Below are positions 22,243 through 34,116 of a stretch of 64,000 bases of DNA, in pieces. Numbering within the stretch: the first letter of the stretch is position 1; every line of letters begins with the position of its first letter. The position numbers and the translations under genes are program-made. The notes under the pieces were generated by a model. That model did not search any database and was not told the DNA's origin. It was given only the letters and a program-made list of their open reading frames with translations. Origin of the DNA: Chytridium lagenaria. Its lineage: Eukaryota; Chytridiomycota; Chytridiomycetes; Chytridiales; Chytridiaceae. The stretch is taken from contig JAHLKC010000008.1 of the NCBI GenBank assembly GCA_025449115.1, positions 248,001-312,000 on the forward strand, in the 5' to 3' direction.

Positions 22243-24036
22243 ATGTGTTGTGGCCTCCTCATCGGCCTCTTCATCCAACGACGATACGCTCGTCTGCAGA
22301 GAGAGTCAAAGCTTGAATTCACCCCAAAATCCGAGAACGATATGGATTCCCTTCCTGGTGGTGCATCAGCTTACGCCAAGTCTGGGAAGAAGGGATCGTT
22401 TGTAATGCTGGATATGGGCAATCCGTTGTGGAGACCGTATGCGTTTGTGTCGTTTGTGAGAAATTGGTGGTGCTTTCGGCAGGCGTCGTCGTCGTCGTCA
22501 TCTAACGGAGGGATGGGGAGACGGGTATTGAGATTCGTGGGGTTGTTTGTGATGGCTGTTGTGCTGGGTTGCTGCATATAGAGGTTCGAAAGCAGAGGAG
22601 CAATGTGATTCAAACGGACGATAGAGTCATTTCTGAGCCATCCTTTGTAGAAGAATGGAGTTTGGAAGAATGAAAGCTCGTGAGTTTCTGCTTGCTTTCT
22701 TTTAAAATACCTCCTTTGACCATATTATATCATTTTTTTTAATCCATAGAGCTTCTGGAAGACGTTCGGGCAAAGAAGACCATTCTTATCAGCATCCCAA
22801 ATACGATGAGTGAATACAGCATGCAGTTCCATCATCCATACCAAGTCATCCACGCCACAAGACGCTGTGACTATTCATGTGCGTTCCTAGCCAGGGATTT
22901 CAAGTACTCTGAACCCTTCGCACAATACCAGTTTGACCACCTATGGCTGGAGAATGACGATCTTTCAAAATTGGAAAACGCTGGACACGCGTCACTTCAA
23001 GCCTGGCAACCCTACTTCAGCAACGTCACCGAACTACAACCGCCAAAAGCACCTAACGGCAAAATCTCCGTATCGATAAGCCTGAAACCTCCCAAAGTCA
23101 CCTACCATCACCACCCCAACGCCTCCTACTTTTTCGACAACACCACCATCCCATTCACCACCGGTTTAATTTGCAACAACCAACTCCTCCGTACATCCAA
23201 ACCAAGCTCCGAAAAAATCACCTGCCCAACCTCCCCACCCCACAAGGGCATCACCGCGGTTTCGGCAACGTTCACGTCCCCTTCAATTTCGCGGAGCGCG
23301 TGTACGCCGATTTCTTTGACTTTGGCTCCATCGTCAAAGAAACACAAATGAGCGGTAGAACCTACTATAAACGTATTCGAGGGATGATCACGTTCACCCC
23401 GGATTGTTCGCGACTTCATCCAGGCGCGATCAACTTTCTCGCAAGACTTAAAACACACATGAACCTCCACATTTACGGGTCATGCATGGCGACCCATTTT
23501 TCTGGATAAAGGGCGGAAATTGAATGAGAATCAACGCGTGAGGCTTGTGACGCGGTATCTTTTCGTGTTGATATGGGAGGAACATGCTGATGTGGAGGGA
23601 TATGTGTCGGAGGAGTTTTTAAGGGATTGGCTTATAGCGCTGTTCCTGTGATATGGGGCCAAAAGATTTAGAGAGGTTTCTTCCGGCTGAAAATTCTTTT
23701 TTTTTCGTAAGAGGGTATGAGGATCGGCCTGAAATGCTTGCAAAAGAGATTGGGGTTGTTGCGAGGAATTTTTCCATGTGGGAGAATATGATGTCGTGGA
23801 GGAATGCCAAGACTGGGGCAGAGTTACGGGAGGAGTTTGTGGGGATGTGGGATTGGACGGTGACGAAGAGTTTGTGTCAGATTTGTGGGAAGGTTGCGGA
23901 GAGGGTTGGGGCGGGGGAAAGTGCGTTTAGGGGGCCGCTGGTGGATGATAGGAGTGCATTGCAGGGGTTAATTAGGAAGCATGGGTTTCTTGAGACGAGG
24001 ATGACGAATAAGGAGGATAAGAAGGTGGGAGGGTAG
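22243..24036 (+). CDS. GT10 alpha-1,3-fucosyltransferase-like protein
   Basis: A Golgi type II membrane glycosyltransferase that would transfer fucose from GDP-fucose to glycans. A short cytosolic segment and a hydrophobic anchor (VLRFVGLFVMAVVLGCCI, about 22,525-22,578) come first. A spliced exon at about 22,748 opens the catalytic region. Mid-domain TFTPDCSRLHPGAINFLARL...LHIYGSC corresponds to the SNC....R..F...L......DIYG block. The C-terminal signature is VTRYLFVLIWEEH...EGYVSE, AYSAVPVIWG, PKDLERFLPAENSFF and EMLAKEIGVVARN, ending with a Cys-containing tail. At least three one-base shifts break the frame (near 22,576, 23,480-23,500 and 23,615-23,660). They look like homopolymer errors rather than decay, because the protein remains conserved on both sides. 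The start is uncertain (22,243 or 22,341). Confidence 0.75.
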
Positions 24037-24166
24037 CGAAAAGAAGAATTGAAGGGATGAGGGATATGTCAGGATTTTGGTTTATTTATATTGCAATGGT
24101 ATCTTGCTTAAATTACTGATATGGATATGTATATGCCTTTAAAGACGTTTAAGAGACTGGGATACT

Positions 24167-25066
24167 TTATGATGTGCAGTCGTCACAGAGAGGGCCGCTT
24201 TTTTGAAATGTCCAATATTCTGTTGCAAGACAGTGGATACATCCGCGTTGATTGCAGGAGACACACATTGGAAATACTTTTGGCCAACATCTGCATGTAA
24301 AAGGCGATTAAAAAGCATTCCACAATGTTGGTAACGAGGATTGAAATTACTACTATAGTTTAAATGAGCTTACCGTGGGCAAAAACGTAACCAACTAAAA
24401 GGGTGGAGATTTAAGACGATTAAAATGGCCGTTGTCAAAAGTCAACGAGATTAAAATAATAAAGAACCTACCTTTGTGAGCAGCTGCAGCAGTACTCTAT
24501 GGTAGATACACAGTCCCAAACAGAACCTGCATCCGCAATAACCGCACAGATTAGGCTCAGCATCTGACGTCAAAGCCTTAGCAAACCCAACGCCAAACCC
24601 GCACTTCTCCGCTTCCGGCTCACGGGACTCCCAGCAACGCCGCAATCTTATTTCTATCGGACCCATCCCCAATCCTTAAACAAAAACTACACAACCATTC
24701 CCGCAGCAAGAACGCGCGATGCCAATGTATGCTCTGCATCACAAGAATAAGTGACGTGTCAAGTCTCGGAACTCGAGATGCACAGCTTGAAGGTTGATGT
24801 TGACACTCAATGTCGTTTCGTAACGTTTTCAATAGCGGTTCAGCGGATGCATGACGGATCAATTGGGCTGCTTCCTGGAAACTCCGGAATTTCATGGCCG
24901 TAAGCGTTTTCTTGAGCCAAAAGAGTTGGAAGGACCCGTCGGTATAGACTTGGAGGAGATGCTTGGAGGACATAAGGAAACGAATTAGGTGCCTGGGTTC
25001 GACCAGTTGGGATACGATCAAGGCGAGGAGCTCTGTTGGGAGGAGCTCAACGGCGGACAGGGCCAT
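24167..25066 (-). CDS. F-box protein with C-terminal cysteine-rich domain
   Basis: Probably a substrate adaptor of an SCF ubiquitin ligase. The N-terminus from ATG 25,066 is a typical F-box (LLPTELLALIVSQLVEPRHL, then IRFLMSSKHLLQVY). A helical middle part follows. The C-terminal half is strikingly Cys-rich: WLCSFC, PNLCGYCGCRFC and CCSCSQ, and after two short introns (about 24,470-24,389 and 24,367-24,295) FCPRCWPKVFPMCVSCNQRGC and CIHC...GPLCDDC. This pattern suggests zinc binding. It ends at the TAA at 24,167-24,169. Two apparent one-base shifts (near 24,672 and 24,510) break the frame. I do not recognise this combination as a named family, so the zinc-binding role is inferred from CxxC spacing. 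Confidence 0.68.
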
Positions 25067-25132
25067 AATGAACAGTAGCTATTGCTGCAGACAAATTTCA
25101 AAGTGTTGAGAAAAGATTTCATTATATTTATC

Positions 25133-27750
25133 ATGACTTCAACAGAAGGAGCGCATGATGACCAGCAACAGCAACAGCAGCAACAGAGGAGCAACCACCG
25201 GGAACTGGAACAAAAGGCTCCCAATGGTCTGTATTCTCTTTGCCTATGCTTTCATTCTACGATGCTGCGATTCTGACCGTTTTGCTGTCTCAATTTACGA
25301 TTGCTTGCAACTCATGTGTTAGTTGATGTTGAGCCAGGCGAAGTTGATGGCGCTGAGGGAAACTTACAGAACCTGGAGAAGTGCCCGATGTAAACGGGCA
25401 CCCCAGTGTTGGAGAAAAGAGGCCTTTTGAGGCGGAGAATGATGAAGGATGACGATAGAAGACAACGTGCGAGAATGATCCGGAAACACAGGAAACTCCA
25501 CCAGAGGTTTCCCAAGAAAACAAGATGATGGTTTGTTTTTTTCCAAATACTGTTGATAGCCTGATTGGGGTCTGATGTCTGAAAGGATTTAGCAATGGAG
25601 CTTAACAGTAATTCATTCCCTTTTAGGTGAGGAATACGATAAGGAAGCAGGAGCCCTCTCGGATGATGACATGCAAATCGACGAATATCAATCTCCTTCC
25701 GCCGACGAAGGTCCCGTCCCCGAAGCTCCACGAGCACCTCTCCATCCCACCCTTTACGAAGATGACTCCCACAAGTTGAACTCTTGGGAAGGCCCGAAAG
25801 TCACAGACGAGAGTAATGCTGGATAGATGATGACGGAAGTATTCAGGATCATGTGACACCGGGGGCGTTTTCTGAAGCTGCCACGTCGCCGAGTTTAACG
25901 GATGGAAGGTCGCCTTCTCAACATGGACGCAGGGAGAATCAGACACGGCAGATGGTTGATTTGAAACAGTTTTTCGGATGTTCTGCTGTGGAAGATTATC
26001 AAATGGAGCGGAAGGTTGGGGAGGGGACGTTTGGGTAAGGAATTTTATTTTCTTTGTCGCTATTTGCAATTTACTTAAACTATGTGGATGTTCGCTTTTT
26101 AGAGAGGTCAATACCATGCTTCATATCAAGTCGAAAAAGAGGTTTGCGTTGAAGAAGATTCTGATGCACAACGAAAGGAAGGAGTAAGTGACCGCTTTAT
26201 TCTACATATACCTGATGGATATAGATTCCGATTACCGCTTTACGTGAGATAAAGATTCTCAAGTCCCTTAACCATAAGAATATTGTTCAATTGACCGAAA
26301 TGGCAGTGAAGAAAGGTAAGATTTTGCTTTATCTTTTTTGAAACTAAACATTATAAAGGCAATAAGGTGACTCGGCAACGTGGTGAAATCTTTATGGTCT
26401 TTCCCTACATGGATCATGATCTTACCGGTCTTCTTGAAAACCCAAATGTGCGATTTAATCCCTCACAAATTAAGAGCTACACAAAGCAATTACTCGAAGG
26501 GACACATCATCTTCATACAGTAATATCATTACATTTTTGCTTCCAAAGCTGACTTGACGTTTTAGAACAACATCTTGCACAGAGATATGAAAACGGCGAA
26601 TATCCTAGTCGATAACCGTGGGAACTTGAAAATTGCCGATTTTGGTCTTGCGAGGGCTTACCATCCTAAGAACCAAACTGCCAACTACACTAATTGCGTC
26701 GTGACAAGGTGGTATAGGCCTCCAGAGCTTCTGCTTGGGGTGACGAAGTACGGTCCTGCCATTGACATGTGGGGCGTGGGGTACGTTTACTACAGTCCAA
26801 GTTTCAGCAAAATCTGACTCACTTTTCTCATGATTTAGCTGCGTGTTTGGTGAAATCTTAAGGCGAAAACCGATTTTGATGGGAAATGACGATATTGACC
26901 AATTAAACAAAATTTTTCAGCTCTCTGGCACGCCTACAGAGCAATCATGCCACAGTTTCCCTGAGCTCATGAGCAAGAGTGGCATTCAAGCTTTCGAGAG
27001 GTCCCATACGAAAAGTATTCGAAGCAGATTCCATCAGTAAGTGGCTTTTTGATTTCGACTTTCTCAATAATGTGGCTATTTAGTTTTATTCAAGATACAA
27101 GGTTCGAAGGCGCTGTCGAGCTTCTTGAACAGTTACTTGTTTGCGACCCTGCGCAAAGGTTAACTGCAGCCGGGGCGGTGACCCATCGTTACTTTTTCTG
27201 CGCACCCAAAGCCGCAGAACCCAACACAGCAGAGTAAGTCAACCCCCGGGTTCGAAAGCTGTCATTAATCCGTTTCGAAAATAGTTTTAGCGATAGATGG
27301 GACTCTTCTCACGAACTTTCATCACGTGTCAAGAAATCCGAGGCTATGGAATTTGCAAACTCTATTCCGGGGATGAAGAACCTTTTGCCTGAGCTGCCTC
27401 CGCACTATGAATTGAACCCTAGAGGTGATAGGCATCGTGGGGGCGGTAATCCTGGGGGGGTTGGTGGAGGAATGCAAGGTGGACATATGGGAAATAAGCA
27501 TGGACAGGAATGGAGAGGAGGATCGGGGCGGCAAGGAGGGGCTGGTGGTGGCGGCGGTGGTGTGTGGTGGTGTGGCCATTACAGTCGCGGTGATCATTAT
27601 TCAGGGTCTGCGGGAGGGCATAGAAGAGATAACCAAGGTGGACATGGAGGACATGGAGGGAGGGATGGAAGAGATAGGGATCGGGATAGGGATAGGGATT
27701 CAAAATCCAAGTCGGCGCATCCTTTGCCACCACGACCTAGCAATGTTTGA
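25133..27750 (+). CDS. CDK9/BUR1-type cyclin-dependent kinase (P-TEFb-like)
   Basis: A nuclear kinase expected to phosphorylate the RNA polymerase II CTD and elongation factors with a T-type cyclin. The N-terminal ~230 residues are poly-Gln and acidic ([19 protein letters not shown]). The kinase domain shows the Gly loop [27 protein letters not shown] (the PITALRE helix), [21 protein letters not shown] and the T-loop [14 protein letters not shown]. The C-terminal tail (from about 27,410) is Gly/Arg/Asp-rich with an [10 protein letters not shown] run. Introns are short GT-AG. Two one-base losses are inferred, at about 25,819 (between NA and WIDDDG) and near the 26,184-26,226 intron. The domain order is clear; first-exon joins are less certain. 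CDK12 is an alternative, but PITALRE favours CDK9/Bur1. Confidence 0.85.
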
Positions 27751-27875
27751 ATTCATTTGCAACATCTCGTCTTCCACAAAATAATACGTTTTCTCTTGGC
27801 TTCTGCTACGTTTTAAAGCCGACGTCAATAAATATACCAAAGAAGGGGAAAATCATATTTTGTTTATTACATTAT

Positions 27876-29385
27876 TTACAGACGTATCAGTAGTGTCGAG
27901 AGAAGACTTCCCGATGCCAACCCAGAGGCGAGAATAAATACCACAATATCCGTAGCTGCAAACTCTTCACCGGCTGACACGGTTTTCGGGACTTCCATGA
28001 ATATGTTTGTGGCCATGTAACCCCCAGACGACGCAATAGCGCCTGCGAGGATGAAAAACCCGGCGTCGCCAAAAACTCTAGGAGGACGTCGCGGATAGGG
28101 CGATTTTCGAGGAATCGCACGTTGCACATAAAGATGAGAGGGATGAACGCTAACCGGAGCAAAGAAATGACAAAGAGCCGAGCACCTGATTGAATCCTTG
28201 CTTGCGAGATACCAGGCAAGGCCTTCATAAAATGTGTTAAAAGTGTTGCCAATACTGTATCTACAAACCTTTCCACAAACATCTGCAATATTGAATACCA
28301 CAAACATAGAAGCTATAAATAGGTTCTCCTTTCCCTTATTTTCGGAGACGGAGTCGACTTGGGTGAGGATGGCGGGGAAGAGGCCCAGCGTTACGACAAA
28401 GTTTAAAAACATGGCGATTGCGAATAACTTGACTTTCCAGAGTAGTCCGAGAGGGAGGAAAGATAGTAAGGAAGATTTTAAGGGGGCAACCGCGTCTTCC
28501 GCAGAAGACGTGGGTTGGGCTTCCTGTGCATCTTCCGGTTCAGTTGGAATTGCGACATAGTCCTCGGTATGGGGTTTGGGGAGAAAATAATATCCTAGTC
28601 CAGCGCTCATAGTCAAAATAGCGCTGTATTGCATGTCAATACATGTAAATATAAATAAAGGATTCACCTGAAAGCAAAAGACTTTGTTGCGCTTTCACCG
28701 CCTTGGAACGAAGCCTCGGTATCCAAGAAAAGGAAAACCCAGACCGTCACAGCAGGCACAAGTCCCGCAAACCCTTGACCCGTTGATAGAGCTTGCGTGC
28801 ATATCGAGGTATATTGGGATGCAAAGGCAAAGACGGCGGCGACTAAAGCAGCACCCTACAATATAACTTAAGGCTTGTGAAAGGCATGGTTTCACGTACC
28901 GCAGCGGATAAAAATATCAGTACCAACGTAATAGCAAAATAGAGAGATGGATTTATCCTTTGAGCGAAAAGGGAGAGGATACCAGCGACAGTGAAGATGC
29001 TAGCGTTTATCGTAAGACCCATTTTTATTCGTGTGGATGGGGTTATCTGGACATGGGGTTAATTTCAACGCCCACTTAACAGCAACTTACCAATCCGCCG
29101 ATGAACAAAAGGAGACAAAGACTGGAAAGGTTTGTAGTCATATAGGTGACTGCAAAGTAAGTCTGGAAGGAATCTGCATATGGTGAATCCTTGAGGACCA
29201 CCCGATAATGGTCGTTGGCTGTTATCCAGGTGTTCCTTTCAGCATTAGTCTTTAAGCCTCCGGTTGAAAGCATACCATGCAATGAGGGAGGTCACCCCAA
29301 ATAGAAGGAAGATAAAGTAAGTTTGGTAACTGGCGCGAGGTTCGTTCCTTCGTGGCGCCTCCTCGGCGTTGTCACTTTCATTCAT
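27876..29385 (-). CDS. Equilibrative nucleoside transporter (ENT/SLC29 family)
   Basis: A plasma or internal membrane carrier for nucleosides. The start ATG at 29,385 gives an acidic N-tail, then TM1 (YQTYFIFLLFGVTSLIAWY). The ENT-typical segment NTWITANDHY lies between TM1 and TM2 and is followed by FQTYFAVTYMTTNLSSLCLL. Later blocks include VTLGLFPAILTQVDS and MFVVFNIADVCGK, the diagnostic ENT TM7-TM8 motif. The C-terminal end is FILAGAIASSGGYMATNIFM. The large loop between TM6 and TM7 is acidic (HTEDYVAIPTEPEDAQEAQP). At least five exons are implied. Two one-base shifts interrupt the last exon, one at the A5 run 28,071-28,075 and one near 28,270, both homopolymer-type. The product is probably a full-length, functional ENT. 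Confidence 0.82.
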
Positions 29386-29548
29386 TTTTAAACACAAATT
29401 TGGGAAAGAAATAATCTTGGTGAACCCATCGCGCTTCCACCTGAACGAATAAAAAATGGCGAAACCGTAGCCTCTGATAATAATGCGGCTACGGTGCAGA
29501 GTATATCTGGATATGGTAGGAAACTTTAAATTGCATTAAGTCGAGAAA

Positions 29549-29824
29549 ATGTCCGCGCTCAAAATCAGTTGCGTTGACGATGTAAGTGGTTTCCAAAAGA
29601 TGATGATTATTGCGTCGTCTGCCAATTACCTCTCTGTTTCTTTCTCTGTCAACATAAGTTTCAAGACAGTGAACCCAGGAATTCCTAAAGATTTCTTCAA
29701 CACGATCCTTTCATCAAAATTGCGTTTATCCGCGACACTGAGGCAAGCCTTCAAATCTCAACGTCAGGAGAAGGACATGTTCCTTTTTTCTTTTCGCCTT
29801 AGTTTCGATCGAGGTACGGGCTGA
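29549..29824 (+). CDS. Hypothetical small protein
   Basis: An open frame starting MSALKISCVDD, followed by a likely short intron (GTAAGT at about 29,582) and a charged segment (GIPKDFFNTILSSKLRL). In another frame the same DNA reads DPFIKIAFIRDTEASLQIST, so the true frame after splicing is unclear. I recognise no family. It lies between the divergent 5' end of the ENT gene and the 3' end of TTC36. Low confidence that this is a real gene. Confidence 0.25.
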   Translation: MSALKISCVDDVSGFQKMMIIASSANYLSVSFSVNISFKTVNPGIPKDFFNTILSSKLRLSATLRQAFKSQRQEKDMFLFSFRLSFDRGTG

Positions 29825-29980
29825 TCCGTTCTTTCGTTTCGGAGATAGCATGTTTCATATTCTTCTCTACAACTATACACGCCTACCTTCACCGTTGCAA
29901 ATATTATCAATCGTATATTTCCTACAAAAACCTCCTCCTTTATCACCTTAAAGCCTAACTAAACCACGTTGTACCAACAT

Positions 29981-30716
29981 CTATTTCAGCTTCGTCATAG
30001 CTTCTCTAACCATCGCATTACACATCTTAGCGTACGGGTTATTCCGCACAGCCGCTTTCGCCAATTCATTCCCATATTTCGCTCCTAACGCGAGATCCAC
30101 TTCTGCACCTGCATCATCGCCAAAATGCTTTTTTAGAAAGCCGCGTTGTGAATATGCCTTATCAAAGTTAATAATGAAGAATTGACGAAAGTTTATTTCA
30201 CCTGTTTTAGTATTTTCGCGTCGCCTTCACCGTATTCAATGGCGAGATCGAGGTCTTTGAGGGATGCTTCTTTATCTCCTTTCATCCTGCTCCAAATTCA
30301 GTATATGAACAAGAGCGGGGAGTGTTACCGATACGCTTGTGCTCTTTCAAATACTTTAAATTAGTTATTGAGGCGATAGGTACAAATCATCCTACCTATT
30401 ATTATAAGCCGACGCATAAGATGGCCATAACTCTATGCATGCAGTGAATCCTTGCAAGGCTTCATCCATTTCCCTCTCTCCGCATGTGCGATAGCTTGTT
30501 TTTCTAGGGATTTGAGTTGTGTGAGGATGTTTTCGGGGGGTTGGGGATCTTGCGAGTGTTAAAGGTGGTGGCAGGTTGGGAAGGCTCACATTTTGAACAA
30601 GCTTCCGGTTCTTCTTCGGGAAGAACAAGTTCGTTGTCGGGGTTGAAGATCACATCGAGTATTTGCTGTTTGATTGACGTCGTAGAAAGAAGACGGTTAG
30701 GGCGATTGATATGTTA
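29981..30716 (-). CDS. TTC36: Tetratricopeptide repeat protein TTC36-like
   Basis: A small cytosolic TPR protein; the animal homologue is an HSP70-associated TPR protein. The N-terminal exon has IKQQILDVIFNPDNELVLP, which matches the family's FNPD start. TPR helices follow: QLKSLEKQAIAHAERG, DEALQGFTACIELWP and SYASAYNNR, then a middle exon (AYRMKGDKEASLKDLDLAIE). The last exon reads YSQRGFLKKHFGDDAGAEVD, LALGAKYGNELAKAAVRNNP and YAKMCNAM, the conserved NPYA.CN.M ending. At least three exons have GT-AG junctions. One shift near 30,470 (REMDEAL versus GKWMK) and the lack of an in-frame ATG in exon 1 point to missing bases, so the exact start is unresolved. Confidence 0.8.
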
Positions 30717-30908
30717 GGTTTAGCGATGCAAGGTCGAAGGCATTGTTGGTTGCGTCCACACCTCGTCTCTGTTGGCAGGCATAGCTGGTGTAACTGACTG
30801 CAGACAAGAAAATAAAAAACCTTCACCAATACAAAAGGACAAGAGACGTGAATGATAAATCATCAATTACACCACGAACGAACGACAATCTATTCAGTTT
30901 GCTTATAC

Positions 30909-33081
30909 TCAATGAACGCTTTCAGGTTCATAATCGCCCTCATCTCCCCGCTCCCTCACTGCCCTATTCTTCCGTTTATCAAGCCCCTTTACCTTCCCTC
31001 TCAACCGTTCAAAAAAGCCCCTTCAACTTTCCCCCCGAACGCCAGTCCAACAAAGACAGGCCCGTCATAATCCAAACGCCTTGGTCTGCGTACACATCGA
31101 AAATGCCATTGAGAACTTCAGCAAATACTTCAACGGATTCTTCGGTTTCAAGGAGATGCATGAAGAATGTGCCGACGGTTTGGTTGCGGGGGATGGCGTT
31201 CTGGACTTTGGCGAGGATAGTGAGAGTGCCGATGCACATGACACGGATGGAGGGGGAGCCGGCGGATGCGAATTGAATGAGTGCGGTAATATGACTGTCT
31301 GTCACAGGCTAATAAAACCGTCAATCTTGAGGCAACACCAGCATAGAAGACAAAACACAGACACGTACCAAAAGAGCAGCTCCTCCGACATTCTCAAAAC
31401 CTCTCGCAATAGCCCAAAGTAAAGATACCACGGACTCCACCACATCCGCCTTCCCTCCCTCCCCCAATCTCCTCTGGTGCCTCCGCAACAGCCACGGGCG
31501 CCATCGCGAAAAGTTCACTCCAGATAGATCCAAAAGCACTCGCGTTTCCCTTAAACCATTCAGTCGAAGCTGCGATTGCAAAGATATTGCTCAAGCTCCC
31601 AAAAGCCCTCACGCGGACCACAGAGGCCGCTGAAACGACTTGAGCAGTAGGGGCCGCTCCCAGGAGAGCTTGACAGGATACACCGCAGATTTTAAGGATT
31701 TGAGGGATGAGTTTTAGTTCGTCGAGGAGGGTAAGGGAGGCTTGCATAGTTTTAAGGGATTCGCTGATTTCGGCGGCGTCTTGCATGGGTTCTAAGGTGT
31801 CTCTTTCTTCGTCCATGCCGTTGTCGTCGGCGTCACCGTCACCATCCATGTCCTCCCAACCTCCCTGTTCAGCGGTTTCTTCGGAAAACATGTTTGTGAC
31901 GAGTTCCAAAGTAAACTGAACAGTGCTAAGGCCCGACATGACGCTTTCGAGAAAATCCTGTTGCCATACATTAGTCGCCACACACCTTTTCATCTAATTA
32001 CCTCTGTGGCTTTAGATTGAAGGAGATCGCTGCTGGCAGTGGTGATTGTTGAGCACTTTGCAAAAGTTTCCGAAAAGTTGTATTGAAGCACGAAGTTGAT
32101 GGTATGAAGGAGGGTTTTGTAAAGTTCGAAATCAGTACCGTATAAGTTAAACAGGATGCTAGCCATCAAGACTCGGGTTAATGGACGGTTCTCTTCCCAG
32201 GTGTTGTAAGTGGCGATACTGCCCAAACTGAACTCCTTCAAAAGCTGAATCGCTCTGGCTTCCTGTCGGATGACTTCGCAAAGTGCTGTGTTGTCATCCG
32301 TGATGGTGTTGAGGACTTGAGCTATGCATTGGTTTAGTTTTAATGGATTTCAAATAAAAAAAAAGACTTACCAGCACTCTGCACAATTCCGTGTGGTGTT
32401 GTTGCGTGAGTTTCGAGCACATAGAAGTATAGACCCAACATTTCTTGAGACGAGATGGTTTGAACAACGTCAAAGCTAACCTCCGCAAACGACCACAGGA
32501 CGATGAACAATTGTTCTGCCATTTCCAACTTGTGCTTTAATTGCTCGACCTCCTCCTCCTTTGTCGGTACCTTCCCTTCCGCCATGAACATCAAAACCTC
32601 ACGAATCTACAAAAGTGAGTATGCATGCACAAGAACGAGATCATACATGAGAAACTTGAGTCAAAATGATATCGGTACATCCCAATTGAATAAGCTCCAA
32701 AGTGACTTCATCGTCCGAGAAGGTGATGAGATTCCGGGATTGCACCCAACATCTCGACGATCACACCAAAATGCGTTTCTGCTCTCAGTGCATTTACAAG
32801 CGACACTACCACCTGTCCACTAAGTAGCTCGGTTCTTGTTGATGTATCGAGTACGAGGTTGGAGATGGCAGCAGCAGACCAGGATCTGTCCTCCCCTTTT
32901 GCTGATCCGAGCTGTTGTAAAGGGTCAGAGGAGACTTCGGACGGAAAGTCAGTGAGGGCAAACCTTTGAACGATGGGCGCGATCTGCTGCTTGGGTTCGG
33001 TGCATCTGTTGGCGCTGATGCGGTGCCGATGGGGTCTTGACGGTTCTTACCCCTGTAGCGACGACTCTTCTGCTTGCCCAT
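30909..33081 (-). CDS. SYO1: SYO1/HEATR3-like ribosomal protein import adaptor
   Basis: Symportin-1 couples import of uL18/uL5 (Rpl5/Rpl11) with 5S RNP assembly. The start ATG at 33,081 gives MGKQKSRRYRGKNRQDP, the basic N-terminus typical of the family. ARM/HEAT-type helices follow (RSWSAAAISNLVLDTSTRTE; EMAEQLFIVLWSFAEVSFD; NRPLTRVLMASILFNLYG). A central acidic loop is present (GGWEDMDGDGDADDNG), as in known Syo1. The end has EVFAEVLNGIFDVYAD and GKVKGLDKRKNRAVRERG, the conserved terminal helix repeat. Introns are numerous. Base losses or gains near 31,060-31,085 and around 31,480 shift the frame. The stop is at 30,909-30,911. Family assignment is strong. Confidence 0.82.
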
Positions 33082-33300
33082 ATCTCGTCTTGTCAGCACC
33101 AGTTTCCTTTTTTTTTTTTTTTTTTTCTCGAAGTGACTTGGTTGCTTTTTGTTCAAACTCCCAAGACGTGTATGTGCGTCTCTAAGAATATATGTGCAAG
33201 AATGCGTGTGTGCGTGTATTATAACTTTTAGGAGCGTGAACGGGTTTGAATACGAAAAATGGGAAGGTGCCAGTTTATCACTTCTTGAGGAAATTCCTCA
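33082..33300. other. Short intergenic region with T20 run
   Basis: Contains a run of about 20 T (near 33,107-33,126) upstream of the SYO1 start, then the 3' flank of the phosphatase gene. Confidence 0.5.
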
Positions 33301-34116
33301 TTATGTTCCTTGACGATCACGCTCCTGGTGCTTCTGAAGACCCTCAACGATGGAAGAGATGGATACACCAGAGACGAGGATGCTCGTGACCCGAGACTGC
33401 CAACAGCTGATAAAATGTGGTAAGTGACTTTACGGATCTTTTGTAATTGTGGCATAAGCAACTTACATTTTATGTTTCTGGACTCATCGTCAAAGAACAA
33501 CATGCTCTTAAGGTGAAAAGTTAGCATTAATAAACCATCAAAAATCGTTTACCTTGTAGTCCTGGTCAGTTTTTGCTTCAATTCTGAGAAGTGAGCCTTT
33601 TGTCTGCAGGGTAGATTTCAATGGCATTCTCATCAAAAACCATCTTCATCGGGACCCGTTCGCCATTGCCATCCTCCAGCATGTACACTTCTAAGGCTTC
33701 GAAAGCCCTTTTTAAAAAATCAGCTACAAAACAAAAGGTGTAAAAGTAACCATTCAATTCCAGGTGTTCTCGAGGCAATGCCGATCTTGATGCCGTACTG
33801 ATGGAATGTTTTAAGGATCGCTGCATATAAATGGTTAAAAGGCTAACATAAAGCATGTGATATCGTTGTACCAGGCACATCATGATACAGGGTTAGAGGT
33901 CTTTGAGTTCGATCTAATATGACCTTAGGGTCTGAGGGGTGTGCAGTGAAGGGTCCCCCATGCATTGAATCGATCCTAAACAGGAAAACATGAATCCACA
34001 ATACCTCCACTATCGGTTTCTTACCATGGATGCCACAGTGTGCAGTCCAGATCAAATACAACCAGCTCTGGGAGATATGTCAGGGACTCGAGTACTTCGG
34101 CCAGTCTTGTCGACAT
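33301..34116 (-). CDS. MDP1: Magnesium-dependent phosphatase 1 (HAD family)
   Basis: A HAD-superfamily phosphatase of the MDP-1 group (acid phosphatase/fructosamine-6-phosphatase type), cytosolic. ATG at 34,116 begins MSTRLAEVLE, then motif I LVVFDLDCTLWHPW. The first exon ends at 34,025 with a GT donor. Motif II is in KIGIASRTPGIEW, and EIYPADK matches the family's YPG.K segment. Motif IV is MLFFDDESRNI, and VTSILVSGVS leads to the final helix IVEGLQKHQERDRQGT. The stop is at 33,301-33,303. Motif I D-x-D is DLD and motif IV DD is intact, so the enzyme should be active. Six or so exons are inferred. One joint between IASRTP and the ALEVYML region was not resolved to the base. Confidence 0.85.
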
